Positions 46,493-62,956 of a DNA stretch of 64,000 nucleotides are shown here, piece by piece. Origin of the DNA: Theobroma cacao (lineage: Eukaryota > Streptophyta > Magnoliopsida > Malvales > Malvaceae). How positions within the stretch are numbered: position 1 is the stretch's first letter; the number at the start of each line of letters is the position of its first letter. A model generated the notes under the pieces. The model did not search any database and was not told the DNA's origin. It worked only from the letters and a program-made list of their open reading frames with translations. The DNA is taken from the NCBI RefSeq assembly GCF_000208745.1, contig NC_030852.1:25229950-25293949 (forward strand), given 5' to 3'. A program made the position numbers and the translations under genes.

Positions 46493-49400
46493 GGTATATT
46501 ACTATAGAAAGGAGTTAGTGCTCTAATTAAGAGGAGCGAGTTAGATTCTTTTATTCATATGAGAGAAAACTGTGTCCTGGGGTTCTGTATATGGAGTGAG
46601 TTTTTTTGCCTAGCCAGCTTCATCCTCCAATGATGGGGAGTGCGAGAGCGTTTGTGTCCAAAGCAAGACGATGTAAATGGAGTGTCTACTTGTAAAATTG
46701 TAAACCTCTCCATTATGTGCAAATGAAAATCGTTTCTGCAAGTCTAATTTGGCTTCTATGTCATCATCTGCAGTCAATTAGATAACTCAAATCAGCTAAC
46801 TTTGATTGAAATATTATTGGTGGAGATTAATTTGATGAATGCACAAGGAATATACTAATTATATGTAAAAGGATGCACAACTGTTTCACACGATTTTTGA
46901 CCAACATACTTTTAACTTTCAATACTTTTTATCTCTGCAGTAAAGACTCACCGAACATATCCATTGAACAGCATCAAACAATGTCAACGTCACTAGTGAA
47001 ACTTTGGTTTAGGCATTGAAACTTTGACCAGCAATTTATATATAGGCTTTCGACGATATTAATAATATTACTATAAATTTCAAATACGTAAATAAACTTA
47101 CAGATTACAAAATGTGAAAGCAAAACCATGCAAAGAGAAAATCTACGTCACTAGTGATGACAGCATTTGGCGATGATGACATGATAAGATTAATTCATTA
47201 GTCTCTTACCAACTCGAAATGAGACTGGCCCCATATAAGTATTATGAAGTACCAGCATGTCTTGTCTCTCAAGGATTTGAAACCTTCACCATTTCCATGC
47301 TGAAAAGAGAAAACAAATGGGAAAGGAAAAATACTTTTTGCTCATAGAGTCATATTACAAACAAAATGCTCATTTTCTTAACAGTGCCATCAACGAGAAA
47401 AGTTCTCAAGGGGAATTGATACATTTTCACAGGTTTCCCCTTCAAATCCTCATAGCATATGTAGGCTTTAATTTTCATTGAATTGTTCATGTTGTTATTA
47501 ACTAGTCAAAGTAAGAAAAGTATGATAATAAAAGGTAACTAGTCAAAGTAAGAAAAGTATGATAATAAAAGGTGTTAAACTAAGATCAATTGAGAAACAA
47601 ATTGATCAATAATAACCTGTACCTGACAGACACGTATAATGGGTTGAAGCTATTGCAGTCTAAAAGCCAGTTTCATAATTGCAAAAGTGTAGTAAGATGC
47701 TCATTTTGTCGAGAGAGGAAGAATGTAGGAGATAGCATTAAGCAACAGAGGAATCCCACTGCGACCCTACTTGGAAAGTTGGATCCATCATTTAATTCAC
47801 CTTGCAAAAGATTTTCCTGTTCTCATTCTTGTTGCAATTTTAAAAGTGTGTCTGGGGAATCTTCTTTCTCCCAGGAACTTTTAGAAGTTTCGTGTGGAGG
47901 ATCCTTGAATATTAAGAATGAGCATTTATGATTTTTATAGGTCAAAATAAGCTTTCTTTTATGTAATTCTGGCCGAGGCCGAAAGGGTCGGTAGGACCTG
48001 CCCTTCAAAGGGCTAGCACTGGCACTAAGTCTAAATTAAGGCTCAGCTCATAATTAACATGTCTTATTGACAACAATGCTTGGGGTCCCTTAAAAGAGTA
48101 ATGATACTCCCAAAACTACCCCAAGAGATTCATTAAGTCTTTGTATTTTTCCGCATGACAAACGAACGGCGATGCAATTGACTTTGTTTCATAAGTGGGT
48201 GGCATTTCGAGGTTTGATGATCAAATAAAGGCGATGCGCATATGCTTAGATTTATGAACATTAATTAATAGCTTGTTGTGGCAGGGAGTATATTGAATTT
48301 TGAGCTCCCTTTTACGCAAAAAATGATTCTCAAGTTTATGACTTGAATCCGCCCGTTTATATTTAGATGGGATAACACCTAGCTCGGGATGTTTGGGAGA
48401 GGTGGGCCGTAGCCCATACTCAAGTCCAAGTCCAGGCTACCATACTAGCTAGACTACATCAAGGATAGTACGAACTTTGAGCATTCTTCAACTTTATGAT
48501 TCACATAAATGATGAGCATTTCTTGTTGTCTTTGTCTCCTGTGTATTATTTTGTCCGGGGAAAGCACACCGCTTCACGGGTTGATGTGTAAACATCATAA
48601 AAAAAAAAAATGGAAAGCCCAGCATAAGTCGTTGGGTTCTCTTACAATATGCAGACTTAAAGCCACGAAAGTCAACATCATGTCCAGACACGCACTCATA
48701 TCAAGCTGAAAAACAACCTGAAATTAGGCGTGATATGCAGTTTGAAATGAAGCACGTTTTGCAGTGGAAATACTCAATTCTTGTTCAGGTAAGTCCAAAT
48801 CCCATTAAACTTTCAATTAAAAGAAAGAAGATTAAGTTCATGGCATCCTTGTTAGCCTCCATAAACTCCAATCTAAAATTGTTACACTTGCTTAGCTGAA
48901 TAACCCATGTAGTGGTAGTAGTGAAGTTGATGACAAAGTTGTGCATGTTTTGGGGGGAAAATGGAATTGGAAAAAAAACAATGAAGTCTTGACTCGAGTA
49001 TCAGTACCCCTAGTAATGACACTTGCGGTACAAGTTTAGGCAAGGCTAGAAATGGAATGCCAAGAGGCTGAAAAGGAATTTTCCTTGTGGCTTCAAATGT
49101 ATAAGAAGGAAGAGAAATAGAAATCGACACTGACCATAGTCATTCAACCCAAAATTTAACCTGAACCTGGGCTTCCGAATTTGGGCCAAACGACAGCTTC
49201 TAGAATAGACCAAGATTTCAGGTGTGTCCCATCAGCTTCTAAACCCAGCCCTGTCAAGCTCAGCCTACTCAGTCTCATTACTTGAAATTACTATAATATG
49301 TTTTTCCCAAAGAACAGAAAGGAATAAACAAAATCACGAGGCTCACGACTGATGTAAAAAAAGTATCTTCTTAAGCGGTGATTAAAAACCTGCACTAGTT

Positions 49401-52350
49401 TGAGCCCGACGAATGGAATCAATCAAGGAATAGGGTAGGGGCAGCGGTCAAAGCGTCAGGGGGACTCAGGGCCCAGGCGACAGCAGGCAGGACGCAGCCG
49501 CTAGCTAGTCGGCTTCTCACAAATTTCACACGCTGTCCAATAAATAGACTTCGGCGGTAGCTGCTTCTAATTTCACCATTTTTTATTACTCGTACCGCTT
49601 CTTTTACTCAGAGTAAAAGAAGGTCATCTGCATTCTGCTAAATAGTGTTTTCTTTTTTTCTTTTTCTTTTCCTTTTTTTTTTTTGATAAATCCACATTCA
49701 CCGACTTGGTTAACGTCTCGAAATGATAGTATCTGAATACGAGCAGTAGGACTATGCTTGCATGGACAGCTACTAAAGTCAACTGGTCATTTAGGTGAAA
49801 AATGCTATTATTACTAGTATTAAATTTTTCACCACAAAATGGGCTCTCTCTCCTCGATGAAAACAGTACTTGGCAACTAGTACTTTATGATTTTCTTCCA
49901 TTTTCTTTTTCCTTCGCTACAAAGAAATGGGAAAGGTTCGGTAGCCTCGCAGTTGATTATTTGCTATAGGGTTAAAATCCTTGTCATTCCGAACGCATGA
50001 GTAGTGACTACATCTACATGGCTAGGTAAAGAAGTTCCTGTTCATCTTATCAGTCAACTCAATTATCATTTCATTTAATCAATTTAACCAGCAATTACCC
50101 ATATATTATTATCATACTTGTAGTAATATAATACTAATATTTTCTTGTATTAGGTTTTGACCGCAGGAAAGAATCAACAATCTTTTTCTTCTGAACAGGT
50201 GGAGACAAGTTGCAATCTCCAAGCTTGTTTTAAAAACGAAGTAAAGACAGGGGACACCCCAACATATTTTTGCCGAAACATTTAATGATCTGAACCTGAC
50301 GGCATTGCAGCTTTGGCGAATTGACGGAATGACGAGTTGAGGACCACAGTATCCATCATCCACTCCTTGCTGGAGCTGACGCTGCTGCATGAAAAATGGC
50401 AATGCACAGTGCAGCTGTAGAGAAAATCTGACGTCAAGACTCGAGAGAGGGAAATTGTTTGCCGTTTTAACAGCTCTGAAAACTCCTTTACTATGAGTGG
50501 GCCCGGGCTTCTGCACATATCGAAGCCTTTCTACTTTCTACTTTCTACTTCGGTTTCACTCCCTCCCTTTGCTGCTCGAGCGCGTCCTTTTACCCATTGC
50601 TTCTTTTATTTGCTTCTTACCTTTTCAAGGCTTCATCCTTTTCCTTCCACACTTTCCGCTTACTATTATACTTACTGTGCTTTATTTTTATTATTCTTTT
50701 TATGAAGGATTTTAATACGTAAATCACTTTTTGAATTAAATTTTTTTAGTTAAAAATACATGTATTTTACATTTGATTCCAATACTTACCATATTATAAT
50801 TTTTTTAATTCATTAAATATTAGATAATTTATATAAGTGTTGGTTCAATTTATAGAAGAGCTCTTTTATTTTTATTTTTGAAAAGCAGAAGAGCTTTTTT
50901 TTTTATGAAAGCAAAATTAAAGTGTTTGGTTTTTAAAATTTTAAAATTTTAAACTTTTGGGAAACGATTATATTTTGCATTATTTGAATTTGTAAACAAA
51001 TTATAAATCATATTTTTTTCTAAAGAAGTGCTACTTGTAGTATCAAATATTTAATAATTTATAAAATTTTAAGAAAAGATGTATTATTTCACATTCATCT
51101 TTTCTTTTATACCTATTCTAACTTTTTTCTATTCATTTTATTATTTTTTAAGATATTGATAATTTCTTTCACTTAAAAATTTAAGTTTTAATTTAAGAAA
51201 GTTGAGCTTTTTTTTATTAAAAATAAATACAATATTACCAAATATTTTTCCTACATCTTAAGATGTTTAAATGAAAAAATGTGAAATTCTAACTCTAAAC
51301 AACTTAAACATTTTTAAATGTTTTAAATATTAAACTTAAAAACAATTTGATTACTTTTTAAGTTTTTTAAATAAACTAAATCAGAAAGTCACAATTAGCA
51401 TTCCCCATTCATGTGTACAACAAAATTACTAAAACAAAAATGTCAAAAAAAAAGAAAGTAAATAGGAGAAGGTGTGAATACGCGCCACGAGCGAGCGTCG
51501 AATTTACGGACAAAACATTTCAACTTCACGCAAAAAACCCAACCAAACCATAGTTTAACAACTCAGAGAACTCACGTACTTTTCCCCATTCAAAACCCGA
51601 CAGAAAAAAAAACTAACTGAAACCGCCCAGTTTTCAAAATGACAAAACCGCCCCCGTCTTAGGCTCACTGGCCGAGACCAGACCACGACGCCTCCCTCAT
51701 CCTTCTCCTCTCTGCAACACTCTGCAGAAGCAACAAACTACAAAAGAATTTCTGGCAATAAAAGAAAAAAAAATACTTAACACGTCACAAAAACAGTGAG
51801 CTCCATTAACAACCCCCACTCATTAATGACATTTACTACTTTGCCACTCTACCCTCCTTCCTTCATCCGCTTTCTCTCCTCATCCGGATATCCTCTTCCC
51901 TTCTTCTGTCTGGTTCTTCCATTTCTATTCTGTCTGCTGCTTACTCAGGTTTTTACTCTAAACAATCCAAAAAGCTCAGCCACCAAGACTCATGCACTTT
52001 TTAATTCTTTTAGCCTTAGGGTGTTTTCATTTTTAAACAATGTATCCCGCTTTTCACGCTAACTCTTTCAAGTTTCGTTAACTTCGAAGAGTTGAGAGTT
52101 GAGACTTCCTCCCCATTCCCATTTCCCACAGGTCTGAGAAGGTTTTCTCAACTTTGTCTTTGTCTTTTTATTCTACATTGTTTGTTTTTACTTGCATTTA
52201 TTTATTTCTGAGCTATATTTTATTTGTTTTGGACTTTTTAGTATGAAATTTGAATTCTAGATTCTTTCGCTTTGAATGGAGTTTTCTATTTATTTATATG
52301 CAAGGGCAATGGTTTCCAAGGTTCGGTGATTCTTGGTTTTGCTTTTTGTT
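46493..52350. other. Intergenic region between BT1-like and STICHEL-like genes
   Basis: No gene is supported in 5.9 kb. A perfect 37-bp tandem duplication lies at 47500-47573. GC-richer DNA with a possible core promoter (AATAAATAG near 49543) is at about 49420-49600. AT-rich DNA fills 50730-51400. From about 51650 CpG-containing, CT-rich sequence leads into the STICHEL-like leader, probably its promoter and first untranslated exon. Confidence 0.4.
47500..47573. repeat. Perfect tandem duplication of a 37-bp unit
   Basis: Units 47500-47536 and 47537-47573 are identical, each starting AACTAGTCAAAG and ending ATAAAAGGT. Identity implies a recent event. Confidence 0.9.
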
Positions 52351-52356
52351 AAGAAG

Positions 52357-52783
52357 GTAAGCAGCCAGGGCAGTAAGTTGGTTCTCTAAGTCTAATGTCA
52401 AAGATTTTACCTTTTCTTTTTTGCTTTTAATGAATGTGCAGGAAGTCTGTACTGCATTTTTGGGTTTTTTTGGTGTTCATTTTAACATGCACATTTTTAA
52501 ATGCTGAGTCTACATATAAAATATCTCATGAGAATGACAGGATTCTTTGCTCGTTTGTGCGATTTTTGTCGAATGTGCTCTAAAGAGATAATCTTTACAA
52601 GGTTTTAATGTTTTGAGATAAAAGTTTTGGTTTTATGCATCGAAGGTGTTCCTGGAAATGTAAGATATGAGATCCTCTACTGGTTATAACAAGCTCATTT
52701 TTTATAGTTTTTGGTTTGAAGAATGTTTAATGGTTAATGCAATTTCACTGTTAATCATTTTGATATTCTATTTTTTCTTTCAG
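52357..52783 (+). other. Candidate 5' UTR intron of the STICHEL-like gene
   Basis: AAG|GTAAGC at 52357 and TTTCTTTCAG ending at 52783 form a good donor and acceptor 427 bp apart, upstream of the start codon. Leader introns are common in plant genes; use of this one is inferred. Confidence 0.5.
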
Positions 52784-52799
52784 GTTGAGAATCCATATC

Positions 52800-52854
52800 A
52801 TGCTACTATGTCCTAACATATGAGTTTATGGTGAACAAAGCAACCCCATTTTGA
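52800..52854 (+). promoter_or_regulatory. Cluster of four short upstream ORFs
   Basis: Between the leader acceptor and the main ATG (52894) there are ATGs at 52800 (8 codons including stop, ending 52823), 52808 (3 codons, ending 52816), 52820 (5 codons, ending 52834) and 52828 (9 codons, ending 52854). All terminate before the main start, so they could reduce translation of the main frame or require reinitiation. Confidence 0.55.
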
Positions 52855-52893
52855 TACATTCATCTCATTGGTCATTTACTTATTTTGAAAACA

Positions 52894-55800
52894 ATGGATG
52901 GGCGCAGACATTCTGTTGATATACCTATCTCGAGAACCCTTATAGCACTTAGGAGAGTGAGGTCATTAAGGGATCCATCTACTAATTCTATGAGCAAATT
53001 CTCTTCTTTGTTTGATAATGTCAAGTGGGAAACAAATTCAAGCAATGGGATATCTTTGCAATTAGTAAATGGTTGCCCAGAAGCTGGTTTGGAGCATAAT
53101 GAAATTCGGGGTCCAGAATATTTAGGATTTGATGAACGAAGAGAGGAGCAAGGTCATGAGTTTAGGCTGCATTCTGTTCCAGAAACTTTTAGCTCTAGGT
53201 TGATCACGTGTGAGAATGTGGAACAGGTTGGGAAAACTGGTTCTCCTGTTAGGGCCAAGCAGGTAGGTGAGTTAGATGATTGTAATGGTGATTTTAAGGA
53301 TTATGGATTACATGAAGAGGAGGTCCATAGAAAGGGACAATTGAGTGAAAGATCTCATAGCAGCTTTAAAGATAAAGGTATGAATTTGACATGCATGACA
53401 GCAACTATTAATTCTGTGGAGGATGTAGATTCATGCAATGAACCAATTGTAGGATCCTCACCAATGGAGAGAGTTAATCACCGTGCTTCAAAACAAAAAT
53501 TACAATCTAGGAATCAAGTGAAATTATATGGGGCAAATGGTGATGTTGCAAGCCGTGCTGGAAGTCCATGCCCATCTCTTGATGTTGTTTCAAATCGTAG
53601 TAGGCAGTTATATGGGGATGAAGATGTCGATGTTGTTGATTGCATCCATCGTGGATGTGGAATAAGCTACTGTTGGTCAAAAACCCCAAGATTGAGAGAA
53701 TCAAATCCATCCTCTGATTTTGAAGACCTCCCTTTGTTGTCTGGGGATACGAGTGAGACAACTCTTTGTGGGCAGAGCTTCTGGAAGTGCATTAATGGTG
53801 AAATTAATCCACATTCAGATACTCCTAGAAGCTTGAGTCAAAAATTCAGGCCAAAATCTTTTGATGAATTGGTGGGACAAAGTGTTGTTGTGAGGTCTCT
53901 TTTGAGTGCCATTTCTAAGGGAAGGATAACCTCCTTTTACCTTTTCCATGGTCCTCGTGGTACGGGCAAGACCTCTGCCTCAAAGATTTTCGCTGCTGCT
54001 TTAAATTGCCTCTCATTAGAGGAATTTAAGCCATGTGGTCGATGCCGAGAATGCATTTTGTTCTATTCTGGAAGGAGCCGAGATGTTAAGGAGGTTGATT
54101 CTTTGAGAATCAATCGCTTGGACAGGTTGAGGTCCCTTGTAAAGAATGCAGTAGTTCCTCCAGTTTCTTCACGGTTCAAGATTTTCATCATCGATGAGTG
54201 CCAGTTATTGCATGGTGAGACATGGGCAACTGTTTTAAACAGCCTAGAAAAACTTTCTCAGCACATTGTTTTTGTTATGAGCACTCCTGAACTCGATATG
54301 CTGCCAAGAAGTGCAGTTTCTCGGTCCCAAAAATATCACTTTCCAAAGATAAAAGATTCTGACATTTCAAACAGGTTGGAGAAAATCTGTGTCAAGGAAG
54401 GTCTTGACTATGATCGGGTTGCTTTAGACTTCATTGCCGCTAAATCCAATGGTTCACTAAGGGATGCAGAAATGATGCTTGATCAGTTGAGTTTGCTTGG
54501 TAAAAAGATCACTATGTCCTTGACCTATGAGCTTGTGAGTGCTGTGACATTTTCTTTTTCTTGTCTTTTATGCGACTTCTCTTTCCATCTAAGATATTGA
54601 AGTTTTGTTTATTTGTTTTTTGGGTAGATTGGAACTGTTTCTGATGATGAATTGCTTGATTTGCTGGATCTGGCTTTATCATGTGACACTTCAAATACAG
54701 TAATAAGGGCAAGGGAGCTAATGAGATCAAAAATTGATCCTATGCAACTTATATCACAGCTGGCAAATCTCATTATGGACATTCTTGCGGGTAAATGTGA
54801 GGAAGATAGTTCTGAAGCCAGAAGAAAGTTTTCTGGAAACCATGCCTGTAAGTTCCACAGATTCAAGCAGCATGTTATTATTTAAAAATCCTTGTTTTTC
54901 CTTGTAGGATATGGATTCCATAACAATGTGAATTGATGTTTTAGGAGTATATGTCAACATAAAATAGGGTTGTTTTGAAAATATCTGACTTACATGGAAT
55001 AGCTTATTGTTTTAAAACTCAACTCTTTGCTCAATGTGGCTGACCAAGCATTGGATGCTAGAAGTACTTAAATCAAGAGATAAAAGGATTCAAGTATCCT
55101 TGATATATGCATTCAGACTTATTGAATGCCATGCAAAATTGGGATTTATATCTTCTCTTATGATTTTAATCTGTAATTCTGTTATGCTGTATGCTCTTCA
55201 TCTAGTGCCTTTAGTTGGATTTAATTACCTTTACAATTTTTGATTTCCTTGCTGATAAAAAAACCATTTAAGACACTTCCTGTAAAATCTAAAATATTTC
55301 CTGCAAAAGTGTGAAGTGGACATTCCTGCACCTATTTTTCAAGCAACCATGCAAAATGCAATGTCCACAAGTTTGTGGAATGATGAAGTGTAAACAGTGA
55401 ATGTTATGGTTTTCACAGTCTACCTCTGTATTTCACTTTTTTTCATCCCCCTTTGATCCTCAGTGCTTGGTTCTATCATTTTAAGCATTGTAAATTGTTG
55501 TGTCACAGCTGAAGTAGATTTGCAGAAGTTAAGTCATGCATTGAGAATACTTTCTGAAACAGAGAAGCATTTGAGAGTGTCAAAGAATCAAACAACTTGG
55601 CTCACTGTTGCTCTTCTGCAACTAAGCTCTGTGGAATCTAATTTGCCGGAGGTGAATGATTCAAAAATGTGTTTGGCAAATGCTCAACACAAAGGTCAGG
55701 ATGCTTATAATTAGTACTAATTGTACAATAAGTTTCTTTCAGATTTAGTTTAATCAATAGAGAATAACACCCTTTCTCCCCCTTAATTTGGGGGGGACTA

Positions 55801-57977
55801 GAAAAGAAGCTCTCATGTTAAGTCCTGTTCTTGTTTGGAAGCAGAAGGTGATTCTAACAGCACATCAGCCACTGGGGGGAGGTCAAATCATTCCTTCACT
55901 TGTATGTGTAACGGCAGTAACTCCTCTAAATTGGGAAAACTGGAGGATCCTGAGAGAAGGCTGGAATCAGTATGGAAGAGAGCGACAGAATTATGCCAAT
56001 CCAGTTCACTCAAGAAATTTCTAAGGAAACAAGGGAAGTTGTCTTCTCTTTGTGTTAATCAAGGTACATGGATCTGACTTTTGTTTTCGATCAGTATCTA
56101 GATTAGATGGACATTACAGGCATACAAATTTAGCAAATTAAAAAGTTGATCAAAAGAATAAACCTTTTTTTAACTAGGATGGGCAGGCTCTTGTTCTACC
56201 TCCTTGGTTGATTTGCGTGATTCACACCTTATTTGCCATATCAGCAAGTTCCGTACCTAGCAACCCAAATATCAAAAATCCCTTGTGCTGTCATCTACCT
56301 CTGATCTGATGGACCTTTTTTTTGCAGTCTTTTGATGTATGGATAAGTCAACTGTTGAAATAAATGACTTGTTTCTCTTATGCTCGATTCTTTCTCCAGT
56401 CATGATCACCATTGCTATAGACACCCTTGATCATGCCTTTTCTTGTTTGGGCATATTTTCAAATCATTTTACTTGTGTTTACTTGGCAGAAGTTTATTGA
56501 ATAGTGGCTACAAGAATTTTTGGTAAATGTTACATTATCTTAGTTTGGTTTCTCTTATTAATTCAATAAAAGTTGCTGTAATTGCAGAATTTGCTACTGA
56601 GTTTTAGTGCTTTTCTCTTACTCTATATCAGCTGTATATTCATTCGTTTTGCTTTGTTTTCTAAAATTTTCATAGGAGAATTTCTCCTTTTTATTATCTC
56701 CTCTATTAGCTTTGGATACGGTACAAAATAGGTTTTCTCATTCCATTAGTAATAACTTAAAATTTCTCTAAATTCAGGTCTGGCTATTGCTGAACTAGAA
56801 TTCCACAATCCTAATCATGTATCTAGGGCTGAAAAATCCTGGAAACTGATTGCAAGTTCACTTCAGTTGGTAGTGGGTTGTAATGTGGAGATTCGCATTA
56901 ATCTTGCTGTGACTGATCCAGTGACCAAGTGTGAAAAAGTAAGGAAAATATCTTTTAGTTTGTTTAGTTGTTCACGCAGGCTGCAGCTGAAGTCAAGAGC
57001 ATCTACAAAAAGTGGAAGTGATTCTGAAGTTTCACAGTATGCCTCTGAAAAACCTATGATGAGTGACAGACCTATTTTAAATTATTGCTCTGACCATGCG
57101 TTTGAAAGACCTCATAATTGTTCTTATGGAAGGGAAGTGGTTAGGGCTTTCAGAAATAGTGAAGGAAACATACTGAGTACAGGGGCAACCTCATCTTGTG
57201 GATCATTACGAGATGATACATCTCTAAACCCTGCATATGGAGTTGATTCTTCGAAAGGAGAAGGAAGGGACTGTGAATGCCAGATTTTTTCTATTCAAGA
57301 GCCCGATTATCAGCCAAATTGTTTCCCTAGAGTGTTGAGGCCTCAGAAGAAGGTGCATTTGTCAGACAGCGCTAAAATGAATTCTGTGAGTAACCAAGAA
57401 GAAAACAAACTTGCTTTATCTATTCCTGGGATGTCATCTTTTGAAAAACCCCTTGTTTCCAATGACTCTTATGTTTTCTGCTGCTCCAATGATGAGGATA
57501 GGTAAGAAGTTACATAGAAATGTTACTGCATTCGTGTATTTTTATTTTTGAGAGAGGCATGATCATAATTATGTTAAGGCATGTTCGACTGTTTTATCCT
57601 CACATTTATACTTTTGGCAGATTGAGGGAGAACTCTGAGGTGCTTTGTTGGAGAACACCTACATTTCCCTTAAAGAAGGTAACAGCACTAATACTGTCCA
57701 CTTTTCTTGAAAATTAGTTGAGAGGGTGCATGTTATGCATTCGGGTGAGGGAAGGTTTGTCTTTTGTGGCAGTACACCATTTAGCGCAAAGTGGTATCTG
57801 TTTTCTGATGTTAGCTACACCATGTTACTCTTAGTACCTCTTTTCTAATATTTACCTCTGCTGTCAATCTCCTTTTCAAGTTCATTCTTGTCTGAGGTTA
57901 TGTCCTAATCTGCCCCAGCATAAGTTTTGCTTCACTTGCAGCATGCTTCTTTCTCCAAGTGCTTAAAATTGACATAA
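52894..57977 (+). CDS. STICHEL-like protein (DnaX/clamp-loader-like AAA ATPase domain)
   Basis: STICHEL-family proteins contain a domain resembling bacterial DNA polymerase III gamma/tau; STICHEL itself controls trichome branching with microtubules. Exons 52894-54534, 54628-54847, 55509-55694, 55845-56063, 56778-57501, 57621-57678 and 57942-57977 join in frame to 1027 aa. MDGRRHSVDIPISR and RRVRSLRDPSTNSMSKF match the start of the STICHEL-like 2 subgroup from memory. The ATPase part begins near residue 320 (LSQKFRPKSFDELVGQ), with Walker A GPRGTGKTSASK (about 351), a Cys cluster NC...CGRCREC, Walker B FIIDECQ (about 430) and SRSQKYHF. DnaX domain III follows (DDELLDLLDLALS). The C-terminal half includes FHNPNHVSRAEKSWKLIA and LCWRTPTFPLKK. 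The 36-bp last exon (HASFSKCLKLT) is the least certain piece. ATG 52894 is used because the longer frame starts at TTG. Confidence 0.88.
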
Positions 57978-59302
57978 TGGATTTGTTGTATTTTGTGCTA
58001 AAGAATGGACTAAAAATCAAATATAACTGTTCTATGCTAAATGTTTAATATTATATGCAACTGATCTTACTTCTATAAATTATTAAAAGAGTCCTTTCAT
58101 ACTATTTACATGTCTGATGTATAAAAGCTAAAAGCATAAAGGTGCTTGGAAGTTGCTTGCTGGCACTCAACTGAAATCCAGTCCAAATATTGCATTCTAA
58201 CCCCATGAACGCTGCAGGCTTGGCAGCTGACTCACCAACGTCGCCGGTCACATTGGGTAGACTGGGTTCTTCCTTGCTCAACTGCAAAGTAGCTCTATAC
58301 CATATGTGATAGACCAGCAAGTTTGTAAAGATTCTTAGAACCTTCAAAGTACTAATGTCTTGCACATTTTTGTTAATATATAAATATATAATCAAATTTG
58401 AGATGGTACATGTTAGAAGGGAGCAAAGACAGGGCAGCCCTAATGTATAGCCAGAAACAATTAATGTCGGCTGTTTCATGCTATGCTTCATTGATGAAGT
58501 TCAAAAGCCATTTTTCTTTAATGAAGATTTCACATTCATTATTGATGAATTTGTTCTTTCTGAACCTTTTGTTAGTGCATTTGTCCGCTCGGATCATTGG
58601 TTTACTCCCGCCTCTATGTATTTTCTGTTTTCAGTGACAGAGCCAATGCATCATGACGTTAAACCTCAACGAATTTATGGTCGTGATTACTAAGTATAAC
58701 AAGTCTGTTTAGTTCTGTCCCAACGTTTCCCGTCTTCAAACCAGAGGCTGAACCTGAATTAGGAGTGTCGTCTTTAAATTTGAACTGGTCCACTCCACTC
58801 GAATCTGCCATAATTTCTGTTTGGGCGCATCGTGGGTATGCTTCATAAGTAGGTGGCTGGCTTACCTTATTTCAAGCCCCATAGAGAATTGGATTGATCT
58901 TCTAGCTTAGAATTGGGCTTCGTTTCTGAAGAGGGCTGTCTTGTGGGCAACAGCTTCTACGTAAACACAAAACGTGATGGAGGTAATTTAATGGCTTCAA
59001 TACAAGAAAAACTCTTAAAACTTGATTATATCCATCATCTGAACCTTTATCTTCCTCTTTGATCGCGTTCAATTAAATTTTTATGCGATTATTTACAGCT
59101 AATTAAGTTTTTATGTGGAGGGGAGAATGATAGCCTCACCAACTAGATGCTATGGTGAACTTATTTTTGTCATAGGAAAAATGCGTACGTGGCACTTATA
59201 GCCACTGACTGGTGCACGGCCACCATTGCCTCCATTCAATGTACCCTGTTTTATTGTCAAGTGAGATGGAATTGACTTAAGCAAGAAAGCCAACAGGCAT
59301 TT
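57978..59302. other. Intergenic region between STICHEL-like and SAHH genes
   Basis: No gene is supported. Frames at 58102-58491 (-) and 58398-58637 (+) overlap each other and show no known domain. The right part probably includes the 3' UTR of the convergently transcribed hydrolase. Confidence 0.4.
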
Positions 59303-59438
59303 GCCTAGTTTTCTCGAAAATCAGGGGAACACCACAAGATACTATAAGTACAATAGGAAAACAGCCCCCAGCCTAGTTTTCTCGGAAATCAAGGGAACAC
59401 GACAAGATACTATAAGTACAATAGGAAAATATCCTTCA
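59303..59438. repeat. Tandem duplication of a 68-bp unit in the SAHH 3' flank
   Basis: Units 59303-59370 and 59371-59438 both start GCCTAGTTTTCTCG and share GATACTATAAGTACAATAGG, with a few substitutions. They begin about 140 bp past the stop codon of the minus-strand gene, so they are likely transcribed in its 3' UTR. Confidence 0.85.
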
Positions 59439-59577
59439 GCGTCACCCAAAAACTGACTCCAGTCAACAAAAACTAACTTCCACCCCAGCAATCATGCTTC
59501 AGTCCAAGGATCATACTAGGCATCAATAAAACACAACCTAAAGGCTGACTTAGATAACAATGAAGTGGGCAATCCCC

Positions 59578-62956
<3,379 letters not shown>

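Noticed and set aside
47590..47931. 113-codon Cys-containing open frame on the + strand
   Set aside because: The spacing of Cys residues fits no zinc-binding family I know, codon use is unremarkable, and no promoter or splice context supports it. It remains possible but unsupported.
50112..50516. 134-codon open frame on the - strand
   Set aside because: No recognisable motif; a second frame overlaps it (50282-50518), suggesting a chance lack of stops.
58102..58491. 129-codon open frame on the - strand
   Set aside because: Unfamiliar sequence in the STICHEL-like 3' flank; no intron-exon or promoter support.
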